In this document: positions 1 to 6,910 of the stretch, piece by piece
How positions within the stretch are numbered: the stretch's first letter is position 1
Layout of the letters: the number at the start of each line of letters is the position of its first letter
Origin: Bacillota bacterium
Lineage (GTDB): Bacteria; Bacillota_A; Clostridia; Lachnospirales; Lachnospiraceae
Reading direction: 5' to 3'
Length of the DNA stretch: 17,387 nt
Assembly: GCA_023443925.1 (NCBI GenBank)
Contig: JAEZSL010000239.1
Coordinates: 1 to 17,387, forward strand
Program-made: the position numbers and the translations under genes
Notes under the pieces: generated by a model
What the model saw: only the letters and a program-made list of their open reading frames with translations
Databases searched by the model: none
Told to the model about the DNA's origin: nothing

Positions 1-77
1 AATTTCTTTTTGGACGCAATTTGTTCCTGTATAAAAGAGTATGCTTTCTCATCCTTATTGCTGTTATCATTTGACAT
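1..77 (-). CDS. N-terminal fragment of an unidentified protein (cut by window edge)
   Basis: A leftward gene begins with ATG at 77-75 and runs out of the window without a stop. Its first 25 residues start MSNDNSNKDEKAYSFIQEQI and end in a Lys-rich stretch. An AAGGAG ribosome binding site lies about 8 nt upstream (complement of 85-91), which supports the start. A hydrophilic N-terminus ending in a basic cluster is what one sees just before a signal-anchor helix, for example in membrane-anchored HtrA-type serine proteases of Clostridia. That family guess is from memory of similar N-termini and is weak. The gene is divergent from mutS2. Confidence 0.6.
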   Translation of the reverse strand, partial: MSNDNSNKDEKAYSFIQEQIASKKK

Positions 78-109
78 TTCTTTTCTCCTTTAGGACAATC
101 CGTATGCTT

Positions 110-118
110 ATTTTAACA
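110..118 (-). promoter_or_regulatory. Possible extended -10 promoter of the leftward edge gene
   Basis: Read on the minus strand, the sequence is TGTTAAAAT, an extended -10 (TGnTAAAAT), about 30 bp upstream of the ATG at 77. No good -35 hexamer is seen, as is usual for extended -10 promoters. This is a motif match only. Confidence 0.3.
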
Positions 119-210
119 TGCACATATGAACATTATATGAATGATTTGTAAACAAAAGGGGATTTCTACAGTATTTTTAAAATATGGTTTTATTTTTAAC
201 GAAAATAAGG

Positions 211-216
211 TAAAAT
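211..216 (+). promoter_or_regulatory. Possible -10 box for the mutS2 operon
   Basis: TAAAAT at 211-216 sits in an AT-rich stretch at the left edge of the structured leader. The best -35 candidate, around 188-194, is only T-rich and weak. If used, it would give a transcript with a 5' leader of about 195 nt before mutS2. Confidence 0.25.
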
Positions 217-256
217 AGTGAATTAGGAAGCTACCGTCTGATCAGCAGATTTACAA

Positions 257-365
257 GATTCTTACTCAGTAAGAATCTATGTTATCCGTACCGGAAACTT
301 GCCTTCCAATTGGAATATAGCATGTTTCCGATCCAATATCTATAGGAATATACCGTTCTATAGAT
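257..365 (+). promoter_or_regulatory. Structured 5' leader of mutS2 (three successive inverted repeats)
   Basis: The 339-bp gap 78-416 has no gene, but its second half can form three hairpins in a row. Hairpin 1 has 9-bp perfect arms GATTCTTAC (257-265) and GTAAGAATC (269-277) around a 3-nt loop. Hairpin 2 has arms CGGAAAC (292-298) and GTTTCCG (324-330) enclosing the palindrome TTCCAATTGGAA (304-315). Hairpin 3 has arms ATCTATAG (338-345) and CTATAGAT (358-365) with a 12-nt loop. None is followed by a clear U-run, and I find no T-box or known riboswitch signature. The arrangement suggests an RNA leader or protein-binding region for the mutS2-two-component operon; function unknown. Confidence 0.5.
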
Positions 366-416
366 TATTATATACCATTATCAAAAATTGGCAATAGATT
401 AATATGGAGGAAGCTT

Positions 417-2798
417 ATGAACGATAAAGCTTTGAAGAAATTAGAATATAATAAGATTATAGATAAATTAGCTGCTCTGGCCGGCTCCGGCCTTGGCAGG
501 GAATTGTGCAAGGCCCTGGTTCCCAGTGACAACATTGTTGAAATCAAAGCAAGACAAAAGGAAACCAGTGATGCCCTTACCCGTATCTACCGAAAAGGCA
601 GCCTGGGCTTTTACGGGCTTCACGATATCCGTGGTTCCTTAAAAAGACTTGAAATCGGTTCTACCTTAGGTGCCGGGGAACTGCTGCAGATCAGCTCCGT
701 TCTGGATGCAGCTTTAAGAATAAAAGCCTATGGGGTCAGAGACAATGAGGAGAATGCCGGGGATTCCCTGGATGAGATGTTTAACTCCCTGGAGCCTTTA
801 ACACCGTTAAACAACGAAATAAAGCGCTGCATCATCAGTGAAGAGGAAATCGCCGACGATGCCAGCCCTGCCTTAAAAAATATACGCAGATCCATGAAAG
901 TTACCAATGACAAGATCCATGAACAGTTAAATTCCATGGTTAACTCTTCCGGTTCCAGAACCATGCTTCAGGAGAATATTATTACCATGCGTAACGGCAG
1001 ATATTGTCTGCCTATTAAACAGGAATACCGCAGCCAGTTTCCAGGTATGATCCATGACCAGTCTTCTTCCGGTTCCACTTTATTTGTGGAGCCAATGGCA
1101 GTTGTTAAGTTAAACAATGATTTAAAAGAGCTGGAGATCCGGGAACAGGAAGAAATTGAGCGAATTCTGGCAAATTTAAGCAATCAGGCCGGCCTTGAGA
1201 CAGAAAATCTGGACAATAACGTAAGAACCATCGCCAGTCTCGATTTTATCTTTGCAAGAGCTGCCCTGTCCAAACAGATGAAAGGAACGGAACCTGCCTT
1301 TAATGACAGAGGTATTATTCATATTAAAAAAGGTAGACATCCCTTAATTGATCCAAAAAAAGTGGTTCCCATCGACATTACCCTGGGTAAAGATTTTACC
1401 CTCCTTGTCATTACCGGCCCCAATACGGGCGGTAAAACGGTATCTTTAAAAACCGTGGGACTCTTTACCTTATTAGGCCAGGCCGGTCTGCATATTCCGG
1501 CTTTTGACGGTTCCGAACTGGCGGTATTTGAAGAAGTGTATGCCGATATCGGTGATGAACAAAGCATTGAACAAAGCTTAAGTACTTTCTCCTCCCATAT
1601 GACCAATACGGTATCCATATTGGAGAAAGCAAATTACAAGTCTCTGGTTCTCTTTGATGAATTAGGGGCGGGAACCGACCCCACAGAAGGAGCGGCTCTT
1701 GCTATGTCCATTCTTGCAAACCTTCACAAAAGAAAGGTCTGCACCATGGCAACGACCCACTACAGCGAACTGAAAGTTTACGCCCTTTCAACAGAGGGAG
1801 TCAGTAATGCCTGCTGTGAATTTGATATTGAAACCCTGCGCCCCACTTACCGGCTGTTAATCGGCATTCCCGGCAAGAGTAACGCCTTTGCCATCTCCTC
1901 TAAGTTAGGTCTTCCGGATTCTATTATTGAGGATGCGAAGAACCGGATTGGTGTCCAGGATAAGAGCTTTGAAGATTTAATCAGTGATTTGGAGAAAAAG
2001 CGGATCGCCATGGAAAACGAGCAGCTGGAAATCAGTAAAGCCCGGAATGAAGCGGAGGAACTGCGCCGCCGCCTGGAACAAAAGAATGAGCGGATTGATA
2101 CTTCCAAAGATAAAATCATGGCGGAGGCAAAGGAGGAAGCCAGAAAAGTGCTCCAGGAAGCCAAGGATTTTGCCGACCGAACCATTAAAAACTTTAATAA
2201 ATGGAGCGTTGAGGGCGGAATCAGCCGGGATATGGAGATGGAACGAGGCTCTTTACGTGAAAAATTATCACAGGCGGAATCCGGTCTTGCCTTAAAGAAT
2301 AATAAGAAGTCCAAAAAGCCGGTTAAACCAAAGGATTTTAAATTAGGTGACGCCGTTAACGTATTAAGTCTTGGCTTAAAAGGTACCGTAAGCAGCCTGC
2401 CCAATGCCAAAGGAGATTTATTTGTCCAGATGGGTATTTTAAGATCCCAGGTTAATATAAGTGATTTGGAACTAATTGATGAACCCGTAATAACCGGTCC
2501 CAATATCAACCGTACCGGAAGCGGAAAGATTAAAATGGCCAAAACCGCTACCATCAGCACGGAAGTAAATTTGATCGGAAAAACAGTGGATGAGGCACTT
2601 TCTGTTCTGGATAAATATCTGGATGATGCTTATCTTTCCCATCTTCCCCAGGTAACTGTTATACATGGACGCGGAACCGGCGCACTTAAGAACGCAGTGC
2701 ATTCTCACTTAAAAAGAACCAAATATGTAAAGTCCTACCGTGAAGGAGCATTCGGCGAAGGCGGACAAGGTGTTACCATCGTTGAATTTGTCCAATAA
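417..2798 (+). CDS. mutS2: MutS2 ATPase with C-terminal Smr domain (ribosome-collision / recombination factor)
   Basis: The 793-aa length is typical for MutS2 (about 780-790). Visible in order: an N-terminal core/clamp region, the ABC-type ATPase with Walker A GPNTGGKT (334-341) and Walker B LFDELGAG (Asp414-Glu415), a long charged coiled coil (about 515-610), a KOW/SH3-like segment (about 640-690), and a C-terminal Smr domain (about 715-793) with HGRGTG at 750. The mismatch-recognition domain I of MutS is absent, as expected. In Bacillus subtilis MutS2 (RqcU) acts on collided ribosomes, and MutS2 proteins elsewhere are linked to suppression of recombination. The Smr motif usually written LDLxG reads VNLIG here (717-721), so the acidic residue is Asn718. 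The start is backed by GGAGG at 406-410. The response regulator gene follows after 12 nt, implying one operon. Confidence 0.95.
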   Translation: MNDKALKKLEYNKIIDKLAALAGSGLGRELCKALVPSDNIVEIKARQKETSDALTRIYRKGSLGFYGLHDIRGSLKRLEIGSTLGAGELLQISSVLDAALRIKAYGVRDNEENAGDSLDEMFNSLEPLTPLNNEIKRCIISEEEIADDASPALKNIRRSMKVTNDKIHEQLNSMVNSSGSRTMLQENIITMRNGRYCLPIKQEYRSQFPGMIHDQSSSGSTLFVEPMAVVKLNNDLKELEIREQEEIERILANLSNQAGLETENLDNNVRTIASLDFIFARAALSKQMKGTEPAFNDRGIIHIKKGRHPLIDPKKVVPIDITLGKDFTLLVITGPNTGGKTVSLKTVGLFTLLGQAGLHIPAFDGSELAVFEEVYADIGDEQSIEQSLSTFSSHMTNTVSILEKANYKSLVLFDELGAGTDPTEGAALAMSILANLHKRKVCTMATTHYSELKVYALSTEGVSNACCEFDIETLRPTYRLLIGIPGKSNAFAISSKLGLPDSIIEDAKNRIGVQDKSFEDLISDLEKKRIAMENEQLEISKARNEAEELRRRLEQKNERIDTSKDKIMAEAKEEARKVLQEAKDFADRTIKNFNKWSVEGGISRDMEMERGSLREKLSQAESGLALKNNKKSKKPVKPKDFKLGDAVNVLSLGLKGTVSSLPNAKGDLFVQMGILRSQVNISDLELIDEPVITGPNINRTGSGKIKMAKTATISTEVNLIGKTVDEALSVLDKYLDDAYLSHLPQVTVIHGRGTGALKNAVHSHLKRTKYVKSYREGAFGEGGQGVTIVEFVQ

Positions 2799-2810
2799 AA
2801 AGGAGGTATT

Positions 2811-3527
2811 ATGGCTACAAAACAAAAAATTTTAATTGTTGATGATGATGTAAATATAGCCGGACTCATTTCCCTTTACCTTACTAAGGAATGCTTTGAT
2901 ACCCTTATGGTACATGACGGTGAGGAAGCCATTCAAAATTTTGCAAGCTACCAGCCGAACTTGATCCTGCTCGACCTGATGCTGCCGGGAATCGATGGTT
3001 ATGAGGTCTGCCGGGAAATCCGTAAAACCTCCTCCGTACCCATCATTATGCTCTCTGCCAAAGGTGAGATTTTTGACAAGGTTTTAGGTCTGGAACTGGG
3101 AGCGGATGATTATATTATAAAACCTTTCGATTCCAAAGAACTGGTTGCCAGAGTGAAGGCGGTTTTAAGGCGGTTCCATCCTGTCGTAGCCCAGCCTGCG
3201 GAACCGGTGGTTTCAGAGCAGACCGGTGATTATGTTTCTTATCCTGACCTGATTATTAACCAGTCCAACTACTCCGTATTATACTACGGCAATACCATAG
3301 AGATGCCTCCCAAGGAACTGGAACTGTTCTATTTCCTGGCTTCCCATCCCAATCAGGTATTTACCAGAGAACAGCTGCTGGATCATATCTGGGGTTATGA
3401 ATACATCGGAGATACCAGAACGGTGGATGTGCATATTAAAAGACTGCGGGAAAAAATTAAGGACCATACCTCCTGGAGTCTTTCAACGGTCTGGGGTATC
3501 GGTTATAAATTTGAAGTAAAGAAATAA
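2811..3527 (+). CDS. OmpR/PhoB-family response regulator
   Basis: This 238-aa DNA-binding response regulator has an N-terminal receiver domain (about 6-120) with acidic cluster Asp11-Asp13, phosphoacceptor Asp55 in LLDLMLPG, Ser82 and Lys104 in the KPF motif. A linker rich in Pro/Val (about 122-145) leads to a C-terminal winged helix (about 146-236) with the usual TREQLLDHIWGYEY, TVDVHIKRLREKI and VWGIGYKF segments. An AAGGAGG ribosome binding site follows the mutS2 stop directly. The partner kinase starts 30 nt after the stop. The two-component pair probably senses an envelope condition; the target genes cannot be told from the sequence. Symbols such as walR or phoP would be unsupported. Confidence 0.93.
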   Translation: MATKQKILIVDDDVNIAGLISLYLTKECFDTLMVHDGEEAIQNFASYQPNLILLDLMLPGIDGYEVCREIRKTSSVPIIMLSAKGEIFDKVLGLELGADDYIIKPFDSKELVARVKAVLRRFHPVVAQPAEPVVSEQTGDYVSYPDLIINQSNYSVLYYGNTIEMPPKELELFYFLASHPNQVFTREQLLDHIWGYEYIGDTRTVDVHIKRLREKIKDHTSWSLSTVWGIGYKFEVKK

Positions 3528-3557
3528 TTAACGTATGCGGTATGTATAGGAGACAGT

Positions 3558-4979
3558 ATGAAACGCTATTTATGGATCAAGCTATTAATATGTTACATCT
3601 TTTCAGCAGTACTTATGTTTATACTGTTGAATACATATGCTGCCGATCGTTATGAACAAAAATTAAAAGAAGACAGAAAGTCTCTGATGTATAATGAAGC
3701 GGCTTCCATTTCCTCGGAATACATGACCAGCTTCTATAATCAGGAATTATCCCTGAATTATCTGACAACACAGATTAAGACCATTGGCTCTCTGTTTAAT
3801 GCCCGTATCTGGATTGTCGATACCAACGGTGTCGTTATATCAGATACAAAGCCGAATCCAAACAGCGCCGACCCGATTAATGTACTGGATATAGATCCGG
3901 CTTTTTTAAATGTTACCTTTCATAACCGGACGGTTATGAAAGGTGTACTGGCGGAACCCATGGTCAGCGTGGTATATAAGGTAATTTACAAATATAAGAT
4001 ACAGGGTTATATCGTAATGCACTCCCCCCTGCAGAGTATTAAAAATGAATGCATCCATGTCATTGATATTTTTAATATATGTTTTTTATTCTTTCTGGGA
4101 TGTTTATTCCTGGTATTTACTTATCTTTATTATCTGACCATGCTGCCGCTGGGTAAATTAAATAAAGCGGCTGACGAATATACGAAGGGCAATTATTCTT
4201 ACCCCCTCAAAATGAAGCGTCAGGATGAGTTTAGCAGCCTTGCTAACTCCATATCCTACATGGCTGGTGAAATCAATAACCTGGACGATTACCAGAAGAA
4301 ATTTGTCGCAAATATTTCCCATGATTTCCGGTCGCCCCTAACCTCCATCAAAGGTTATGCAGAAGCTATGCTGGACGGAACCATCCCTTATGAAATGAAG
4401 GACAAATACCTGGGTATTATTCTTTTTGAAACCGAACGCCTGAACAAGCTTACTACCAATCTTCTGGCTCTGAACAGTTTTGAAAATCATGGAACCATAT
4501 TGGATATTGTATCCTTTGATCTAAACAACATCATTAAGAAAACCGCTGAGAGCTTTGAAGGTGCCTGTACCCAGAAAAAGATCACGTTAAACTTAATCTT
4601 TTCGTCCAAAGAGACCTTAGTGGATGCCGACATGGGCAAAATACAGCAGGTGCTTTACAACCTTATGGATAATGCCATTAAGTTCAGCCATCACAATTCC
4701 ACCATAAAAGTTTCTACTGTGGAGAAGGGAGACAAGGTATTTGTGTCCGTTAAAGACAGTGGTATCGGTATACCGAAGGACAGTATTAAAAAAGTCTGGG
4801 AACGCTTTTATAAAACCGATGCCTCCCGGGGTAAAGATAAAAAGGGCACCGGTCTTGGACTTTCTATAACAAAAGAAATTATTACGGCTCACAATGAAAA
4901 TATTAATGTAATCAGTACGGAGGGCGTCGGAACGGAATTTATCTTTACCCTTCCTAGAACAGAAGGGTTCCTTCTATAA
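3558..4979 (+). CDS. Membrane sensor histidine kinase
   Basis: 473 aa. TM1 is at about 7-27, an extracytoplasmic sensor of about 140 residues with a PAS/Cache-like strand pattern (for example RIWIVDTNGVVISDT near 83-97) follows, then TM2 at about 171-197 and a HAMP-like segment (about 198-245). HisKA has His255 in the sequence ISHDFRSPLTS, where the usual HELRTP reads HDFRSP, a known variant in Clostridia. The HATPase_c domain shows the N box around Asn372, DSGIG (400-404) and GTGLG (430-434). It lies 30 nt behind the response regulator with a GGAGA site upstream (about 3549-3553). It ends just before a strong terminator, so it is the last gene of the mutS2 operon. The stimulus is unknown. 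Confidence 0.93.
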   Translation: MKRYLWIKLLICYIFSAVLMFILLNTYAADRYEQKLKEDRKSLMYNEAASISSEYMTSFYNQELSLNYLTTQIKTIGSLFNARIWIVDTNGVVISDTKPNPNSADPINVLDIDPAFLNVTFHNRTVMKGVLAEPMVSVVYKVIYKYKIQGYIVMHSPLQSIKNECIHVIDIFNICFLFFLGCLFLVFTYLYYLTMLPLGKLNKAADEYTKGNYSYPLKMKRQDEFSSLANSISYMAGEINNLDDYQKKFVANISHDFRSPLTSIKGYAEAMLDGTIPYEMKDKYLGIILFETERLNKLTTNLLALNSFENHGTILDIVSFDLNNIIKKTAESFEGACTQKKITLNLIFSSKETLVDADMGKIQQVLYNLMDNAIKFSHHNSTIKVSTVEKGDKVFVSVKDSGIGIPKDSIKKVWERFYKTDASRGKDKKGTGLGLSITKEIITAHNENINVISTEGVGTEFIFTLPRTEGFLL

Positions 4980-5003
4980 ATTTTATTTCTATGTTAAACT
5001 TAG

Positions 5004-5050
5004 AAAACCACCAGTCAGTAACTCATTAAAATTACTGACTGGTGGTTTTT
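5004..5050 (+). terminator. Bidirectional intrinsic terminator between the kinase gene and the DUF6472-like gene
   Basis: Perfect 18-bp arms at 5004-5021 and 5032-5049 with a 10-nt loop form a stem whose base is AAAACCACC paired with GGTGGTTTT. The plus strand ends in TTTTT, and the minus-strand copy ends in TTTT followed by a T-rich stretch, so it can end both the rightward mutS2 operon and the leftward gene at 5101-5283. Confidence 0.9.
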
Positions 5051-5100
5051 AGTATGGAACAGTCGCCAGGCAAACAGCTTTAATCACTAACTTACGGCAT

Positions 5101-5283
5101 TTACATCTGCTTTCTTACTATCTTATATTCATCGTTGATTTTAAAATGAGGGCAGTTATCAAAGGAGCTTGATAAAAATTTTCCCATTTCGTCTTCATCC
5201 AGGTAAACATCACACACGTAACAATTGTACTCTTCATCAAAACCATAATTCATGCAATAATCACAATTTGTTTTTTCTTTCAT
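5101..5283 (-). CDS. Small Cys-rich protein, DUF6472-like
   Basis: 60 aa. It carries Cys pairs CDYC (near 8-11) and CYVC (near 21-24) and a further Cys (near 44) in NCPHF, with an acidic centre (YLDEDEM) and the C-terminus DEYKIVRKQM. These features match my memory of the DUF6472 family, found in Clostridia. The four or five cysteines suggest a small zinc-ribbon-like fold; function is unknown. The ribosome binding site (AGGT, about 7 nt before the ATG) is weak. A complex hairpin (5301-5357) lies directly upstream, and the gene shares the terminator at 5004-5050. Confidence 0.8.
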   Translation of the reverse strand: MKEKTNCDYCMNYGFDEEYNCYVCDVYLDEDEMGKFLSSSFDNCPHFKINDEYKIVRKQM

Positions 5284-5300
5284 AAGAATACCTATTACAC

Positions 5301-5357
5301 TGCCACTTTATAATCTGTGAAATAAGTTTCACAGTATGAAAGAATCATTATGTGGCA
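5301..5357 (-). repeat. Nested inverted repeat just upstream of the DUF6472-like gene
   Basis: Outer arms TGCCAC (5301-5306) and GTGGCA (5352-5357) enclose a perfect inner hairpin, CTGTGAAA (5315-5322) and TTTCACAG (5327-5334) with a 4-nt loop. The element starts 18 nt upstream of the ATG at 5283, so on the transcript it would form right before the ribosome binding site. It could be an operator or a leader structure. There is no U-run. Confidence 0.5.
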
Positions 5358-5514
5358 TTCCTTTCTTTATTGTATTTTCCCTAAAATCAATTCACACCGG
5401 CCTCATTCAGCTTCGCCAAAATTCAGTCGTTTGTTAATCTCTTGAGTATCTCCCGGTAAGTTCTGAATATAATTCTATCCGGCCGTTCTAAAAGGATATC
5501 CGTCTATAATAAGG
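5358..5514. other. Gene-free stretch between the DUF6472-like leader and the trmL terminator
   Basis: No ORF with a credible start is seen on either strand. The stretch is mixed in composition and includes the palindromes CGGCCG and GGATATCC, near 5482-5500. I recognise no riboswitch or RNA gene here. A promoter for the DUF6472-like gene should lie in it, but none stands out. Confidence 0.4.
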
Positions 5515-5600
5515 AAAAAGCACAGCCGGCAAGACTTTTTGATTCGGTCTTATCGGTCGTACTTTTGTCATTATCCTACTGAAAACGATTCCCCAGCTGT
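5515..5600 (-). terminator. Probable long-stem terminator / structured 3' region of trmL
   Basis: On the minus strand, arms ACAGCTGG (complement of 5593-5600) and CCGGCTGT (complement of 5522-5529) pair with one G-U, followed by GC and a T5 run (complement of 5515-5519). The 63-nt loop holds a second hairpin, AAGAC (5531-5535) with GTCTT (5547-5551). It lies 18 nt beyond the trmL stop. The large loop is unusual for an intrinsic terminator, so a structured RNA is possible. Confidence 0.45.
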
Positions 5601-5618
5601 TTTTACAGTGATATTTAC

Positions 5619-6119
5619 TTATAAGCTCTCATCCCAGGTATGACGGTGCAGCTGGCCTGTTCTTTTCATACCAGAGAAATTATTCTGACGCAGGGCTTCA
5701 TAAAGAACCACCGCCACGGAGTTGGACAGATTTAAGGAACGAATCTCCCCGTTCATGGGTATACGGACTGCTGTCTCTTTATTCTGCAAGAGAATCTCTT
5801 CCGGGATTCCCGCACTTTCCTTGCCGAACATGATAAAGCAATCGGGTTCATATACAACCTCTGTATAGACATTTACTGCTTTCGTCGTTGCCATATAAAT
5901 CCTGGCACCGGGATTTCTGGTAAGAAAATCTTCGTAATTAACGTAAGTTGTCACATCCAGATCCTTCCAGTAATCAAGACCTGCTCTCTTAATTTCTTTT
6001 TCATCCAGCTTAAAACCTAAGGGTTCTATCAAATGCAGCCTGGTTCCGGTGGCCACACAGGTTCTTCCTATATTGCCGGTATTCGCCGGTATTTCCGGCT
6101 CAAATAGTACAATGTTCAT
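5619..6119 (-). CDS. trmL: tRNA (cytidine(34)-2'-O)-methyltransferase TrmL
   Basis: This 166-aa SPOUT-fold methyltransferase has the length and motif order of TrmL (formerly YibK/CspR). The N-terminus is MNIVLFEPEIPANTGNIGRT, followed by LIEPLGF (30-36), the SAM-binding knot motif FGKESAGIP (98-106) and the C-terminal IPMNGEIRSLNLSNSVAVVLY (120-140). The family 2'-O-methylates the wobble base of tRNA-Leu isoacceptors using SAM, as a dimer in the cytoplasm. A GGAG site 7 nt before the ATG supports the start. It stands alone between cheX and the DUF6472-like gene, 208 nt from cheX, so it probably has its own promoter. Confidence 0.93.
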   Translation of the reverse strand: MNIVLFEPEIPANTGNIGRTCVATGTRLHLIEPLGFKLDEKEIKRAGLDYWKDLDVTTYVNYEDFLTRNPGARIYMATTKAVNVYTEVVYEPDCFIMFGKESAGIPEEILLQNKETAVRIPMNGEIRSLNLSNSVAVVLYEALRQNNFSGMKRTGQLHRHTWDESL

Positions 6120-6327
6120 ATATAAGCTCCAATATTTTTATGCATAATATTAATATTATTTAATTTTATAAAAATAGCCGGGATTTAATTCGGTACCATA
6201 AGGTATATTGCAGCTTCACAATGAGTCCTTGTTGCATATTGTTGTCATTGCAGGTACTTAATGCAGCTTTGCATAACAAATTAATATAAAATATTATGCA
6301 TTACTGCTTTGTATTGCATATTAAGCA
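6120..6327. other. AT-rich intergenic region between cheX and trmL
   Basis: No ORF is seen. It contains a 16-bp AT palindrome, ATAATATTAATATTAT (6144-6159), and several scattered TGCA words, including GCAGCTT twice (near 6211 and 6262). It should hold the trmL promoter and cheX terminator. No clear consensus for either is visible. Confidence 0.4.
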
Positions 6328-6795
6328 TTAATCCTTTAACGCCACATTAATTTCGATAACCTTACCGTCGTCATATTGTAAAGGTATACAGATATTCTGA
6401 GAGTAATTAATAGAAAATGAAACATTACCCGAACAGAGTGTAGGCGGAGTAATGTCTATTCCGATTCCTTTTGTTGAGAATATTGTTGCGGTATTACCCA
6501 TAATCATATTGCCCAGCTCACAAACTGCACTGGTCGACAATTCGTCTAATTGTGATACCGGCATCATAATCATTTTTGATGCGATGTCACAAGCTACAAG
6601 ATCAGGAAATGCAATCATCGCATGACCGCGTATCTCCCCCGTTATCCCAATCATAATAACTAAAGTATTCTCTGTAAAATCCGTATTCTTAACATATGGT
6701 TTTCCGATTTTTACGTCTACAAAGCACATATCCTTTAGTATCTTCGTAGCTGCAATCAAAAAGGGATTAATGTGCTCTGCATTCAATCCTGCCAT
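6328..6795 (-). CDS. cheX: CheX-type chemotaxis phosphatase
   Basis: 155 aa from the chosen start. The frame remains open to an upstream ATG at 6864, but GGAGG lies 8 nt before the ATG at 6795 and homologues begin near MAGLNAEHINPF, so the shorter form is preferred. It is a CheC/CheX/FliY-family protein. The phosphatase motif SxxxExxN is seen as SAVCELGN, with Glu93 and Asn96, and only one copy is present, as in CheX. Known members dephosphorylate CheY-P. No other chemotaxis genes are nearby, so it is an orphan here; it implies a motile, chemotactic host or use with another response regulator. Confidence 0.85.
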   Translation of the reverse strand: MAGLNAEHINPFLIAATKILKDMCFVDVKIGKPYVKNTDFTENTLVIMIGITGEIRGHAMIAFPDLVACDIASKMIMMPVSQLDELSTSAVCELGNMIMGNTATIFSTKGIGIDITPPTLCSGNVSFSINYSQNICIPLQYDDGKVIEINVALKD

Positions 6796-6826
6796 AATTT
6801 TTCCTCCTAAGTAACCACATATATTA

Positions 6827-6855
6827 ATTATAACTCCTAAAAAGTGATAATCCAA
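6827..6855 (-). promoter_or_regulatory. Probable sigma-A promoter of cheX
   Basis: On the minus strand a perfect TATAAT (complement of 6827-6832) lies 17 bp after TTGGAT (complement of 6850-6855), about 32 nt before the cheX ATG at 6795. It falls inside the longer reading frame starting at 6864, which further favours the shorter start. No motility-type sigma-D promoter is visible. Confidence 0.5.
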
Positions 6856-6910
6856 TTTTAACACATTTTCGACAAATTATACAACAAAAATTAATAATTT
6901 AACAAAGTAA

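Noticed and set aside
217..416. T-box or other known riboswitch in the mutS2 leader
   Set aside because: The T-box GGTGGNACCGCG core and conserved cores of the riboswitches I know are absent, and mutS2 is not an expected target.
404..427. Seven-codon frame starting at ATG 404 that overlaps the mutS2 start
   Set aside because: The ATG overlaps the GGAGG site itself and has no upstream ribosome binding site of its own.
1847..2560. Leftward 237-codon frame inside mutS2
   Set aside because: It lies wholly antisense to the intact mutS2 gene, has Ser/Leu-rich shadow composition and no family resemblance.
6796..6864. N-terminal extension of CheX by 23 codons
   Set aside because: The internal ATG at 6795 has a strong GGAGG site, and a promoter -10 falls inside the extension.
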